From Spongilla lacustris (taxonomy: Eukaryota > Porifera > Demospongiae > Spongillida > Spongillidae): DNA of 64,000 nt. Made by a program: the position numbers and the translations under genes. The notes beneath the pieces were generated by a model. That model saw nothing but the letters and a program-made list of their open reading frames with translations. It did no database searches and was not told where the DNA came from. The stretch covers positions 4,264,220 through 4,328,219 of the forward strand of contig OX442435.1 of assembly GCA_949361645.1 (NCBI GenBank). The letters run 5' to 3'. Positions within the stretch are counted from its first letter, which is position 1. Every line of letters begins with the position of its first letter. Below, in pieces: positions 1-15,608 of this stretch.

Positions 1-124
1 CAGGTCCACCCTAACTCAAAGCACTTTGGGTCATTAGCGACATGTTTGCTGGACTCTGCAGCTACCCCAGCTGTCAAATTATTTTCATCACATGTACATG
101 TATCCTTTTAAAATTACCTTTAAG

Positions 125-420
125 CAGAGCTGGTGGTGGTGTTGTTCACACTGGTGACTGACAATGGTGGTGGTATAATTCTGATTGATCCAGGTGATAT
201 CAATCTAGATCCCTACCTGTTGGATATGAAGTGTAATGATACTGATGGTAGTCATGTTGGTGATTACAGTAGTGGTGACAGTGGTGGTGTTAATGTTGGG
301 AATCACGTGTACAGTGATAATATTGATTGTGATGACTGAGTGATGGTAGAACTTATAGTGATGGTAGAACATCATGGTTGTGCTGATAATCAAGTTGATG
401 AAATTTATCAAATTGGTGCT
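125..420. repeat. Imperfect TGG/TGA triplet-rich tract
   Basis: Degenerate run of GTGGTG, GATGGT and GTTGTG triplets downstream of the ASPM 3' end. Short open frames here are low-complexity Gly/Asp/Val or Thr/Ile/Met strings with no gene character. Nothing else is seen in 1-1120, except that bases 10-60 resemble the 3' end of the LINE copy near 55,000. Confidence 0.5.
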
Positions 421-1120
421 GTATACCAATATGATACAAAAATAACATTCAATGATAAGGATTGTCCTTTAGAGGGCATTCCAAAAGAACCATGATCTTG
501 TGAATCATGATAGTAGCATTAAGCACATTGCAAACTCTGTTGTATACATTTCACCTCTATTAATAAATATAACTGAATGAGTATCCATTACATCTTCTTG
601 TTTGAACAGAATGCTCTTTGAAGCATAGCGTATGACTCACTAGATGGAGGATCTAGAATCAAGCCATATTTAAATCTTGAACTGATGGATGTTATACATG
701 TACGTTTCTGCTTATAGTTTTGGCTGCTAAAACAAAGCCTGTCATTATTTTAGAATCAAATTTTACTATCCAGTAGCAAGGGGTGGTGGTGTGAAAACTA
801 TTACAGCATCAACTATGGGCTTACACAATCCTGTATAGTTTTAATTTTTTTTTTATCTTGGTTCCGATGTAAACCGTAAAACGCGGGTCACGTTTTTAAA
901 TGCTATCCGCGCGCTTGAATATTGGCGCGTTTACATTTATGTGTATATTTATAACAATACATGCTGTATGAACATCATCGTAAGTGTTCATCATCGTAAG
1001 TGTTGGTATCAATCAGTTATGATGCATATGTAGTAAAAGTTTTACATGCCAACATAAATAAGAACAATGACTGACAGCATTAAAAAAACGTTCACAAATA
1101 CATGTAGTATGGTGAAAGGT

Positions 1121-4100
1121 TCAGACTTCACCAGCAACCTTCAAAATATGCCTAACGCATTTCAAGCTGCTGGTATAGGTTCCAGGACACTTTCCTTGCG
1201 AAGCCTTGGACTTTCTCTCAAGAGTGTCTTTGATCAATTTCAATTTCCTGCAGTCCACATGTGTAAGTGTACAGATACCTGTATTCTGGAATGAAATACA
1301 ACAGCAATGAATTGTTCATTGGTTCACTGTGTATGCATTTCATTCTGTATTTGTATATGCTACTCTTAAAAAGGCCAGTTAACAAAAATATAAATAAGCA
1401 TATCGTCGTTTCAATCCCCAGACAGGGACTACTACAAATCATAGATCTATAGAGGAGTCTTGTAGCTATTGATATATTCTGTTCGTTAATTTTTTTCCTT
1501 CCTGCTAATGAGAACAGTTGAATGATGTACATGCATTCAATTCATGCCGATGATATAGTCCCACTACATTCAGTGGGTGGGTGGCATGGGAAATGTGTAC
1601 AGTGCTTGTCACAAAGATAGTACAAAAACTGATTTTTTTCTACTATATTAGGATGAAAATTACATTTTTAGAATCAGCATGTACATCATATGAAAACAAC
1701 AAAATCACATGACTTGTTTGTGTTTATATAAAACATAGCATGTTCTACTGTGGAGATATACAATGTAGTAGAAAAATTGGTTTTGTACTTCCTTTGTGAC
1801 AAGCACTGTACATTCTACATTTCAACATGTTATCAGTTGAATTTGATTGCAAGAAATGGAGGTTTAGAAGCTCATAGGTATTGGACCTTGCAATAGTTAG
1901 TGCAAACCGCATCGGGCTGTGTCAAACTTTGCGTGTTGACCACTTTGGGATACATGTAAAAGTGTCCAAACACACGGGCCTGTAAGTAGATTTCCTTTCT
2001 TTGTGACACTATGTTAGGTGTCATGCACAGCCAACGCTATGCCAACGTGTTGTCATGGGGACTGGGTAGGGCGCATGGGATATGGATGAGGCAATAGGAG
2101 AGAGGCAAGATTACATTCTACTTTTGGAGATGACCATGGGCTCGCATGAAATTGCTTAGGTGTAATTGCCTTTTTTGGTTGTTTTTACAACTGCTATTAA
2201 CAAATCTAAAACTTTGAACCAACTACACATGTAGATGCAACTTTGGTATGGATAATTCAATATGTGTGGTCCCAATAAGAAAAATGACCTCATCAAGTTG
2301 GCCAACTCAATCACTCCACATACATGTATGGATGCAATGTGATTATGCAGGAGGAATACACCATTATTTTAGAAACAGAAATATGGGAGTAGTAGATTAC
2401 TTTTGATCATAATACAATGTGTAACAGGCAATCGCAATGATTATTTTTTGTTTTGTTATTTACTAAAATATCCATCCTACATGATTAAATACATGTAACT
2501 GTACACTGTACATACATACATGTAATTGCCCAAACTCATCTACATGTAAAACTGTACAGATACATGAAAGCACACAATGGCAGAAAATACCTTTGAATGA
2601 AAATGATGGTGGGCATAGTGATTTAGAAGCTGGCAGAGCAACTCCATGTTTTCATGGTGGGAGAGGTAGATCTTTGTCATGAAGTCAACAAGAATGGCCA
2701 GTGAACACTTGTCTTGAAATACACTTCCAGATGTGAGAGGCCACTGTACAATAAAAGAAGGAAGAAAATATGAATTTCAGTGTGTGTGGCTTTGGCAAGT
2801 TTGTATTCCATATATGTTATAACCGGTACATATACTGTAGGCTGGCCACCCCACTTGCATCCTGAAGACTTACCGCCAAAGCTCACAAGAACAATAAACC
2901 CAACACACATATACATGTACACTGACCTTGCAAATGTTGACTAATATTTTCAAGACCACTTTAATCAATTGAAGTGATGCCATGCTTCTGTTAGTGGTAG
3001 AAATGAAATTCAACAGAACAGGGATAGTGCTGAATGCAACTACCACCTGGGAGCACCTCTCAGACACCTCTGTCATTGTGACTGCAAGATATCAAAAGTG
3101 AAGTGATATGTACATGTAAATAAAATACATTAACCACGATGCATGCATGTATCACACACATTCCTGAAGCGACAAAAAGCATTACCTAATCTATTAAGCA
3201 GTTCGGCCGCAGTGGAGAGATACTTGCAGTTCAGCAATTGTTCCAGTAGGTGTGGTAAGCAGTTCTTGAGTTGGTTAGATTCGCACGCACTACTGTTGAC
3301 TACATGAACCTTTGCGAGTACTTTCTTGATGTCGGGATGCTTCTGATACTTACGAACATGCCACCCTCGCCATGCGGCCTACATGTACAAAAGTCATCAA
3401 ATTTAGATCAATACAGCAACACAACCAAAAAACCTAACTACATGCACATGGATTGTTATAAATAGAAACAGCCACAATGACTTCCATTCACCGCTAATAT
3501 TTTTATAACATACATGTACATGTATCACTTCATGCATGGTGAATGGAGTGAAATACATGTATACACTATACACACACACGGAACTTACTTGTACCACTGT
3601 AGCTGCTCTGTGCATATCATCAATCTGTACAGGAACAAACCAATATACCATTAGTGATGTGTGGCGTACATATACGGACATTGATAAATTAGGGCAAAAA
3701 AAAAAAATGGATTGTGTTACACTGCATTCACACTACCATGATGGAATGGTTCTGGAAACCGTTATTTGCTATAGAACACTATAGCAAAGAATGGGTCCAG
3801 CATGGTAGTATGAACGCAGTGTAAGTGTTTGTAAAATACATGGAAGCAAAGAGGTTCATGTACATGCAGATAATATGAGAAATAGGTACTACATGTACGT
3901 TGGCATGAAGTTGACACACTTAAAAACTCACCGAGTGTGATTGAATTCCACATGTAGGATTCAAATTCATTAATTGCTGGCTTAAGGGATCGCTGCTGCA
4001 CATTCTTTGTATAGCAACAGCTGCTGCTTTCCTCTTTGCACATTCACGTCTAACCATCCAACCTCGCACATATGACTGAACAGTTACAGCAGCAGCCTTG

Positions 4101-7100
4101 TACTTCTTGTAGTGTGCCCTAGCTAGATGGCCCCTAACAACGGCCTGTACCTTGATCAATGCTAGCCTAGCCATAAGATGCTTCTTTCGAACCAAGTAAC
4201 CCTTACAGCAAGCCTGAACAATGACAATGGACTGCAATTGTCTCCTCAAGTGAAGCCTGGCCAAGTACATTCGAATGTAAGACTGAGCATTAACAATGGC
4301 ATCCAAAGTAACCCTGTACTGACAACGAGCTTGGTAACCACGAAAAACAGCTTGAATCTTAACGGCTGCTTGTCTGTGCTCCTGGTATGATTTTATAGCC
4401 AAGAGCTTTCTTGCATGTGATTGGAGGATGATAGCTGACTGTTTCATTTTCTGGTAATGTGAATGCACAAGGTGACCACGAACTATGGCCTGTACTGTGA
4501 CGACAGCATTTCTTGTTGCTGCATAATTCTTTCTTGCAATGTAACCTCTGAAACAAGCCTGTATGGTGACAGCAGATTCTCTTAGTTGTTTATAATGACT
4601 TCTTGCCAGGTACCCTCGGATGTGGCGCTGGATAATCATTGCAGCCCTGCAAGTACTTGCTCTGAGGGACACAAGGTTCCTTCTAGCTATGTAACCTCGG
4701 GCATGTGCCTGAAGTCTCACAGTTGCTTCCCTGAACACTGCATAGTGCTTCACGGCCAAGAACTTCCTGATGTGAGACTGAATGAGGATAGCTGCTTCCT
4801 CCTTTTTTTGAAATCTTGACCACGCCAGATATCCCCTTACGACAGCTTGTGTTCTAATAATAGAATGCCTTGTCAATGCATATTTCTTCTGAGCAATCAT
4901 TCTTCTACTATGTGCCTGCAAGAGGATTGCCGAATTCCTTAGCCTTCTGTACCTTCTTCTGGTCATGAATCCACGTACTTGAGTTTGAATAACAACAGCA
5001 GACGTTCTTAACATTTCAGTGTTCTTTCTGGCTAGATAGGCTCGAGCTTGAGCCTGAAATATAATGGTACCTTTCCTCAGCTTAGTGTATTGCATTCTAG
5101 CTGTGAACATTCTACAATAGGACTGAATTACAATAGCTGCCTTCCTATCCTTTGCCAACTTCAAATATGCAAGGTGTTGTCTAACATAGGCACATGCTGT
5201 TATCACAGACTTCCTAACCTTATTATAGCCCTTTCTAGCTACATAGCCTCTACAATAAGCCTGAACAGTAATGATAGATTGCATATCCTTCTTGAAGTGG
5301 AGCTTGGCTAGATACATCCGAACATAGGACTGAGTCATGATAATCGACCTTACTGTCTTCTTGTACTGACAACGAGCTTGGTAACCGCGAAATGTAGCTT
5401 GAATCTTAACGGCTGCTTGTCTGTGCTCCTTGTATGATTTTGTAGCTAAGAGTTTCCTTGCATGTGATTGGAGGATAATAGCTGATTGTTTCATTTTCTG
5501 GTAATGTGAATGCACAAGGTGACCACGAACTATTGCCTGTACTGTGACTACAGCATTTCTTGTTCTTGCATACTTCTCCCTTGCAATGTAACCTCTGAAA
5601 CAAGCCTGTATGGTGATAGCAGATTCTCTTACTTCTTTATAATGACTTCTTGCCAGGTACCCTCGGATGTGGCGCTGGATAATCACTGCAGCCCTGCAAG
5701 TACTTGCTCTGAGGGACACAAGGTTCCTTCTAGCGATGTAACCTCGGGCATGTGCCTGAAGTCTCACAGTTGCTTCCCTGAACACTGCATAGTGCTTCAC
5801 GGCCAAGAACTTCCTGATGTGAGACTGAATGAGGATAGCTGCTTCCTTCTTCTTTTGAAATCTTGACCACGCCAGATATCCCCTGACAACAGCTTGTGTT
5901 CTAATAATAGAATGCCTTGTCAATGCATATTTCTTCTGAGCAATTCTCCTTCTAACTTGTGCCTGCAAGAGGATTGCCGAATTCTTTAGCTTTCTGTACC
6001 TTTTTCTGGTCATGAATCCACGTACTTGAGTTTGAATAACAACAGCAGATTTTTTCAACATTTCAGCGTTCTTCCTGGCTAGATAGGCTCTAGCATGTGC
6101 CTGAAATGTCATGGTTGCTTTCTTAAGCTTGCAATATTGCATTCTTGCATGGATCATTCGCCAATAGGACTGAATACTGATGATTGCATTCCTGTGTTTT
6201 TGAAACTGTACATATGCAAGATGTCCTCTAACAATGGCTTGTGCCTGTATTACACATTTCCTAGCCTTGAGATAGCTCTGTCTAGCAATAAAGGTTCTAC
6301 AACAGGCCTGAACAGTAATGATAGATTGCATATCCTTCTTGAAGTGGAGCTTGGCTAGATACATCCGAACATAGGACTGAGTCATGATAATCGACCTTAC
6401 TGTCTTCTTGTACTGACAACGAGCTTGGTAACCGCGAAATGTAGCTTGAATCTTAACGGCTGCTTGTCTGTGCTCCTTGTATGATTTTGTAGCTAAGAGT
6501 TTCCTTGCATGTGATTGGAGGATAATAGCTGAGTGCTTCATTTTCTGGTAATGTGAATGCACAAGGTGACCACGAACTATGGCCTGTACTGTGACTACAG
6601 CATTTCTTGTTGCTGCATACTTCTTCCTTGCAATGTAACCTCTGAAACAAGCCTGTATAGTGATAGCAGATTCTCTTACTTCTTTATAATGACTTCTTGC
6701 CAGGTATCCTCGGATGTGGCGCTGGATAATCACTGCAGCCCTGTAAGTACTTGCTCTGAGGGATACAAGGTTCCTTCTAGCTATGTAACCTCGAGCATGT
6801 GCCTGAAGTCTCACAGTTGCTTCCCTGAACACTGCATAGTGCTTCACGGCCAAGAACTTCCTGATGTGAGACTGAATGAGGATAGCTGCTTCCTTCTTCT
6901 TTTGAAATCTTGACCACGCCAGATATCCCCTTACGACAGCTTGTGTTCTAATAATAGAATGCCTTGTCAATGCATATTTCTTCTGAGCAATCATTCTTCT
7001 AGCATGTGCCTGCAAGAGGATTGCCAAATTCCTCATCCGCAAGTACTTTCTCTTGGCTAGAAAACAGCGCACATGAGACTGAATATTGACGGCTGACTCC

Positions 7101-10100
7101 TTCATCAAGATGGCTTTTCTTCTGGTTAGGTGGCCCCGTGTATAAGCTTGCAGTGAGACAACAACTCGCCTTATCTCCCTGAATTTCTTCTGGGCAGCAT
7201 GACATCTGTAACATGCTTGAGCAAGTATGACTGCTTTACGGAGCTTTACGTAAAGCCTTCGCTGCTGGCAGGCTCTGACATGTGCTTGCACCTTGATTAT
7301 ACCCAGCCTTGTAGTTCTGTACTGTTTTGAAGCTAGGTGTCCTCTGAACACACTCTGAAGCAGTATGATGGAGTGCCTTGACTTGCTGTAATGGAGTCGT
7401 GCCAAATAGCTCCTGACACAAGCTTGTATAATGACAGCAGCAGAGTTCTGTCTAACAAGAAGCACTTTGCGCTGATGAGTTCTGTAATGATGTTGAATAA
7501 CAATGGCTGAATGCTTTAACTTCAGGTACCATCGTCGCTGTTGCTTAGACCTGTAGACATTCTGAACAACTCGCGCTGCACAATCCAATTGTCTCCATCG
7601 CTGATACAAGCGGAATGCAGCCTGTATCTTCTTGCAAGCTGCTTTCTTCATTAGAAACAAAGCCCTTGTTTGTTTCATCTCCTTCACACACCGATACCAC
7701 TTCTGAATCGTAGAAGCTGCAATGTGCCTACAGACTAACCATCTTCTTACAGCTCTTTGGATAACCACTGCCGCATCCTTCATCCTGCTATAACTTCTTT
7801 TAACAAGATATCCTCGCACAGCAGCTTGAATAGTAGCAGCTGCTCGTCTTCTCCTCATGTCCAGCCAGTTTCTCTGCATTCTTAGAGCTGCAGCCTTCAT
7901 CAGTGTGAAGCGATGGCGAACTAGATAACCTCGAACTACAGAAGTGATGATAGTTGCTGCTCTCTTCATTCTGTATAAGCGAAATGCCCTTTGTATTGTC
8001 AACACTGCATTCCGCATCTTCACAAACATTACACGCTGCTCCTTCACCAAACAAATACTTCTCCACCATCTTTGTATGACAATAGCACTTGAACGTTTGC
8101 GGCAGTACTGCTTTCTAGCTACGCAACCTTTCAACCAAGCCTAAAGGAGAACATCACAGCATTACTATACATGTACATAGACAAGTAAATGACATTGTTT
8201 TATACAGTGTACATGTATATGTACACATGTATACTCTTTACAACACAAAATCATGGATGTACATGTATGCCAAATCACATGCACAAACCATGTCTAAGTG
8301 ATAATCCCATGTACGGTAATATACTCTGTACGCTACAAGTTATAAATGTATTCTAACTCAATTTTGTAAGTGTAAGTAATGTGCGGATATACAAATGTTG
8401 TGTAAATATAGATACATATATGTAATAATAAATATTAAAATTAAAGTCAGACAACCACTCACCTGAATGGTTACCACAGCCTTCTCTATGCTAACCTAAT
8501 GAAACGAAATAAAGTTTCTCAATATCACATTGCAATGCATCGTTCATCCAGGACTATACTACACATACAGCGTACATATGCATTTATGTTCCAACATATA
8601 CAAATGCGCATGTACTGTGTAGTGCTTCGGTGTGAATAATTATAATGCCAATTATTCCAGACTTGTTTTTTGAAATTAATCAACTGACAATATACATGCA
8701 CACACCTGTTGTTTGCGCATAGCATGACGTTGTTTATACTTCCACCATGCATGCTGGATGCACAAGACTGCTCTGATCTCCCTCCTCAGGACAAACAGTT
8801 GATGGCAAAGATATGAAACATATGCAATGACAACCTGCAATTAAAAAGTCACAACAATTACATGGACACGATGCCACATACACATGTACACCGTATGTAA
8901 CATGTAATGTGTGTAGTGAAGGTGGTAAATATGTACAAGAATGGTTGTGGGTATTACATGTAAGCTCAAATATCGTAAAAACCTGATATCTGTCAAAGAA
9001 AAGTTTATATCTTTGGTATCTACATGTAGGACCAACCAAAAAGTACTATTTAGTTACAAATGACAGGTTTATATGCGTATAAATTGATAAATTGGCATGA
9101 GGCTATTTCATACCACTGACAAGATACCCATTATTATATATACATGTACGTACAGTAATATGGTCCATAGACTTGGGCAAAAGGGCTTGAATAATCTGGC
9201 TTCAAGATTGGCAAACGTTCACAAAGTTATTTTACATACAAATTTCTTTGTTTTTAGTCTTGTTTTATGCATATAACTCCCGCAACTTGTGTGCGAGGCT
9301 CAATTGGCCCTAGGTAGCAGTACCTGCTGCAGGTGTTCTATCTCTTTACTATAGGGCAAATTTGATCTTTTTCATGATCCGGATTTTGGTTTTACAGTCA
9401 AATTTGTTAATTACTGACTGCGCAAAGTGCTTACTCGTTGCTATGACAATACATATTATAATGTAATCCATAATGATTGGTTGAACATCAGAAACATAAA
9501 ATACAAACATTCATCATTATGATCAGGAAAAATGAGCCATGAAACTATTGATTTTATAAGGTTTTATAGGTCTCAATCCATGGTGTAGCTTGCCTTAATG
9601 TCTATTGTCCTGAATGTCCACCCGGGGGTACAATTGGACACCCGGGTGGACAGCAAAAAAAGTTTTTGCCGTTCGGTCACGGAAGGGACCTGGCTGCATT
9701 TAACAGTACTGGCTTACAGAACAAGTCTTTTCAGGATCGGGCTGAGATAAGTAAGGCTTAAATCTTTTCGGTACTCGTAAAATGACCCATGCTAGCGGAC
9801 CTATCCATTACGCCCCGACCGATCCGCACGGAGCGTAATGGATAGGTCCGCTAGCACAGCTTGTTCTACATGCACCAAAAGGATTTAAGCCTTGCTTATC
9901 TCGGCCCAATCCTGAAAAGACTTGTACTATAAGCCAGTATCATTAAATGACAATAGGTCCATTCCGTGACCGAACGGCAAAAACTTTTTTTGCTGTCCAC
10001 CCGGGTATACAATTGTACCCCTGGGTGGACATTCAGGACAATAGACATTAACCACCCTGAGGTTGTGGCTAATTTAGCAATACAACTATAGTTATACATG

Positions 10101-13100
10101 TATGACTCCTTTCAGTAATTCCACAGGGCCTATTGTACTACACATTGCACAAATATGGCATATTAAAACAATGCAATTCATTATTTTTATGGCAAAAATT
10201 AACCCTATTCTTCATATGCATAACATTACATGTTGTACTTGACCTTAGTTTTGCACTTACATGTATCAAAATTTAAATAGTTATTTAGAGTGTTGTTTTA
10301 ACACAACATATAAGCAATCTCAACATTATGCACACATACCTTCTCATTTGGAAGAGTGTTTGACATATCCCGCCATTGCAGAAGTGGAGGAACTCCACCC
10401 AAATCATACATCTACATATTTACAAAAACAAGTACATGTAATAATACATGTACATGCACAGTACAATGTACATGTACATACACATATTACCACAAATAAA
10501 TCCTACATGCTTGAAATTATCACACCAATCCCTTGAGCACTATTTTGCCAAACCATCATTTCTCTACTGCTTTTTATTTTGTGTGTCTAACACATAAGGC
10601 CCGATATACTGCAGGGTCATGGAATGCCATGTGTCAAGTATGAGCTGTGTTTCCACAAGCTTCAAATTCAGTGTGTGAGACACTTCCACGTCCCTACAAT
10701 TTATATGGTATACATATATATCTCTTCACCCACATTATGGACTATTAGTGTTTGTACTTTTCTAGGTGAATCCAGTGGGGAAAATATTTGAAGGTGTGCA
10801 AAATATGATTGTGATTGTGATTGTGCTATGGTTCACATGTACACGTATTTTTAAAAACACATGCTGTTTTTTCAAGACATCAAGAAATGGATGGAGGGAG
10901 GCACTTCTCCCTAATACAGTACTGCCCACACGTAACTTGATAAATGTGCACACATGACGTGCAGATACACGTAGCGGTTTTGCGTCATACATGTATCCCT
11001 CAACCCTTGACACGACATGGATCCTTAACTTATCACGAGTGGCTTAAAAGTCCTGCACTGGTCTTGACTGCGGCATGCACAAGTTGTCAAGTTGCGTGTG
11101 GGTGGTGCCCATGTACATATACATATACAGTGTACATGCAAAAACACTATGTAAAGTGGGGAGCTTGTGGATGTTATTCATTGTGTTTGTATACCAGAGC
11201 TCTTGTGTACATCATGTATGCGCAATAGTTGTACCGATTTTGAAAGCAGCCGGAAGTTGAACTTCTCATTCTCAAGCAACTCCTCATGACGCTTATTGTG
11301 ACCTGTTGCTGAATAAAAATAAGTTAGAAGTAAATAACAGATGTAGCTTGCTTTTTATACATGTACATGTACATGTAGGCTACAAAGTGGATGCCCAACC
11401 TGTAGGATTCAGTTTAGATTAGTTGCAATTGTCTTCATACAGTGACATTTAATGGTTATCATCCTTGCTATAGTGGCTTGTTACAATAGTGTAAAGTGCT
11501 ATGAATATGAGCATGAGCAAACAGTAAGAATTAAAACCAAACCCATACATGTACACGTATCATTTTTTGATACAGTAACATTTTAAGTGGAAGCACTGAA
11601 CATATAAATGTGCTTATCTCTGTATGTTTCATTACATCCGCCTTGAAATTACAAATAACACTATAGCAGCATTTTAATAAAGACGATTCTTTTTGTAGTT
11701 TAGGGTGAAAACTGCTAAGGGTAGCACAAACACATGCAACTCCAGATGTTAGTCAATTGGCATTTGCAAGTCATTGCTGCATCCTCATAATTTGATTAAG
11801 AAGTACATGATTATCTAAATAACATATGTCACTTTAGCTGGCGCAAAAATGCTCCAATCAAAACTAATGAATAAGAAATGCAGCTTGAGCTTCCAAAACA
11901 CTTGCCTATGTGCACTCTAGTTCCTCATACACGCTGATCAACTTAACACACCTGCCACAAATGAAGCACATGCATTTTGCGTGGGATGCATAATTACATT
12001 ACATGCGGGTCACTTGTGTGTAACACCATTTATTGCCTAAAGTTTGATCATCATCCTCGTGGATGATACACTAGTGACTAGTGAGACATACCTTGTACAT
12101 GTACACTAGGCATACCTTGTACATGTACATGTACACTAGGCATATCCCATAGGGATACATTATGTACATGGACATGTAGACCAAACAGTGTAAAATACCT
12201 TACACAGGTGTACAGTATAAGATGTACATGTACAATTACGCAACTCTACATACATGCACTTACTTGGACTAAAGGTTGCACTCCAGGCTCCATTGCACTC
12301 ATTTTCAGCCATTAGCTCTGGGTTCTCAGGAACTGGATCAGATGACTATAAAGTGCACAAATTACATGACATATACATAGTACATATTGTACATTTTGTA
12401 TACAAAGTCTCTGTACCAGTTTACCACGAAATAATTGTACTGCTTACAGTATTCACAAATCTGGCCCAATTTACATGTATATGCATTTGGCAATACACTT
12501 GTATGTACACTAGGATATATATTTAAAACAGTCACTTAACCAAGATCTCCCCATGAATAAGCAACACAACCCACAGGCCCATCTTGTTAAAATGCTTTTC
12601 ATCTCCAGCCTTGTTCATTACCTCCATGAGTAAAGTACACCCATAAATCAAGTGTACATGTAGCCCACACGTTAGCCTGATCAATCACATGCAAAATGTC
12701 AACACCAACAGGCAAAACAATTGCTTTGAGCACAGTGCAGCATACATGTACATGTGGTTGCAATCATATTAATATTGGCTTTCACACTTGTATTTTGCAG
12801 CCAAAAAAGGCTCCATACTTTGTCTGAACATACTGTGTACACAACCAAGAACGCTACAGAACTTTGCAAGTACAGGTACATTAGGGACATCCTCACCACT
12901 AAACTTCCCATGCTGTGCACATGTAAGCGCATACGCACACGCCAAATAACCAGTACCGGTGCGTGTCTCTACACACCTGTGTAAGTGTGGTTTCATCCTT
13001 TATACTATCCAGAGTCAATAGCTGAGGGTGATAGTGGTGAATGAGGTAACACAGAGCTCTGCCATCAGAGAACGAGCTATTGAAGTTGTTGACCTGAGTA

Positions 13101-15573
13101 GGTGTGGTCATGGAAAATGGGAATCAACTTATACATGTACAGGTCTACATGAAGATAAATTAGCGCATTTAAATGAAGCTTTTGAAGACTCTAGCAGTGC
13201 ACACACAAAGGTACATGTACAAAAGAGGACCACACACATGTAACATTTCACTTACAGGCACTCCATATAGGCCACAAACCGCTTTGCACCACTGGAGAAG
13301 CAGACTCAGGGTTGGCTCAAAAAACATGTTGGGTTCAAGAGACAGCTGGTCAGCAATCTGGCTGTGGATTCCGTAGACACGCCTTTGCTTCTCAAGATGA
13401 GCAATCTCCTCCTTCAGGTCCTCTTCAGACAACAGAAGCTTCACCTAAGATGTGGAAGTCGAAGGAGTTGTAGGTACAGAATGGAGAGGCAATAAGCGTG
13501 TCCACAAAAAAAAGCATAGGTGCTTTTTATGAATGATCAAGCAATGAATTGATAAATAATTGAGCTAAAAAGAACTGCAAAATACACAACACAACAAGAA
13601 AACTAGAGCCACATGCTGTGTTCCTGCCTTCAACTCTTGCCCATTACCTTGAAATGGAAGATGATTGACCACAGCAGTGTCAGGGTCTTCTCCTTATGCC
13701 CCTCAACAATACTCTCTGCAGTGACACCAGCTGGAAGAGGAAGGTGTTCCTCAAGGGCCTTGAGCGCAACTTGCATATTGTGCAGCTTCTACATATCACA
13801 ATGCAAATGTGCAGTAATGGTATGGATCATGTGCAGTAATGGTATGGATCATGTGCAGTAATGGTATGGATCATGTGCAGTAATGGAATGGAACATGGTA
13901 CAGGTATGGCCCAAACATGACAATTTTACTCCTGTGATTGTTACAACTATAATGGAAGGATTGGAAATATGCTGAGCTCATGGTGTTTGTTTTTTCCCTT
14001 CAACTTTTCAAATCTTTCGAGTTGTTTATGAGTGTGCAATGTAAATTTGACCTTCCATCACAGAGTTGTAAAGCACTGAATATTTAATTAGCCGTACATT
14101 TCAACAGAAACATTCTGCTTCCCCTGTAAAATTAAAATTACAAAAAAAGAATCATACGGCAGTTTCGCTCCATACATTAATAAATAAGTTTTCTTTCCTG
14201 TGCAGTTTGGTCTCTATACTGCATATGTACACTGTACACTGTAGTGCAGGATATTGTACACGTATGTATACATGCATTGTACCTTGGATATGTAAATCTC
14301 TTGCGGCTGTTTATTAATGTACATGTACTTAAATGATGGAACAAAGACAAAATGGCACAACAGTTACAGCTTCCTAGATCACTGCCTTAAGCACATAGCC
14401 ATTGCCCTGAAGTACAAGTGGGCCTATTCCTTAATCAGCAGTTACATCTTTTCGAGACTTGCTTATACAACAACCAGCTAATGTCTCAGAGGGTCAGGCA
14501 CCAAATGGAGAAGTGGGCTAGGTTTTGCACCTTCTAGGAGTGTAACGATTGACTGATTCATTATTTCATCGTTATTTATTGGCACTCTTTGATTATTAAT
14601 ATGAATTATTATGTACCCGTTATAAATATATTCATAGCCGTTCTGTCAATCCTGTAATGTAAACATGTACATGTGCCATGCCATAATCACCTGCATCTTG
14701 GTTGCAGCTGGAACACGCAGTTGCTTTGAAAGTTTCCAGTTACCAGTAAGGACTTCGACAAGTCGCCTAAATGAAAATAAGTTGAAGATGCACATGTACA
14801 TGCATGGTTAGGCTGTACATGTAGATGCATGGTTAGGTTGTACAATAGCGAGTTTGAATCATGACATATACATGTAGTGTAGTGGTTATTTCCAAATTTA
14901 TACCGCTGTGAATTACGATGCATAGTGCAGAAAATAATTGGTGGCATGCCAAATCATGACAATTAGATTATGACAAAGGCACCAACTCTTGATTAGAGGG
15001 TACTATTTTAATTAAGTACACAACATACATGTAATCCATATGTCACAAGGCACCTTCCCACACACACGTATGTTCATTCCTTCCTTTTTGGCATGTGCAT
15101 TGGCCCTCAAAATCAAACTACTCATACACGTATATAAGTAATATTGTAGAGCCCACAAAGAATTACAGGCTGATTCTAGAATAAGAAGACAATGTTTTTT
15201 TTTTTTGCAAGCTTAAATAAAACTTGAAATCATTTCATAGTTAGTTATATATTTTATGTAAATGTATCTACCACCTGTTCTAACATACAGTTAGTACACA
15301 ACCTACATGTATATAACATGCCTGCAGGCGCAATACAAACATTACATTGAATTATCATTGTCTCAAAGGAACTACATGTTCTCCAGCCTGTACGATGAGA
15401 ATGAACCACATCAGATGGCTTTAATTGCGACTGCATGTGATAACATAAAATGCCTGTACATGTATCGCAAGGATTGGTTGTTAAGTATGTGTACATTTGT
15501 GTGGGCAGGTGGGCGTTACTATTGGTGTTGCTACACGTATTCATCAAACCCACAAGTGTAGGCACAAGGTGAG

Positions 15574-15608
<35 letters not shown>

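Noticed and set aside
4178..6913. Plus-strand open frames of 70-118 codons opposite the ASPM IQ exon
   Set aside because: Repeated antisense shadows produced by the 1,047-bp repeat; no splice or start logic.
12088..14860. Short tandem repeats considered as CRISPR arrays
   Set aside because: Units are contiguous tandem repeats without unique spacers, in a eukaryotic gene.
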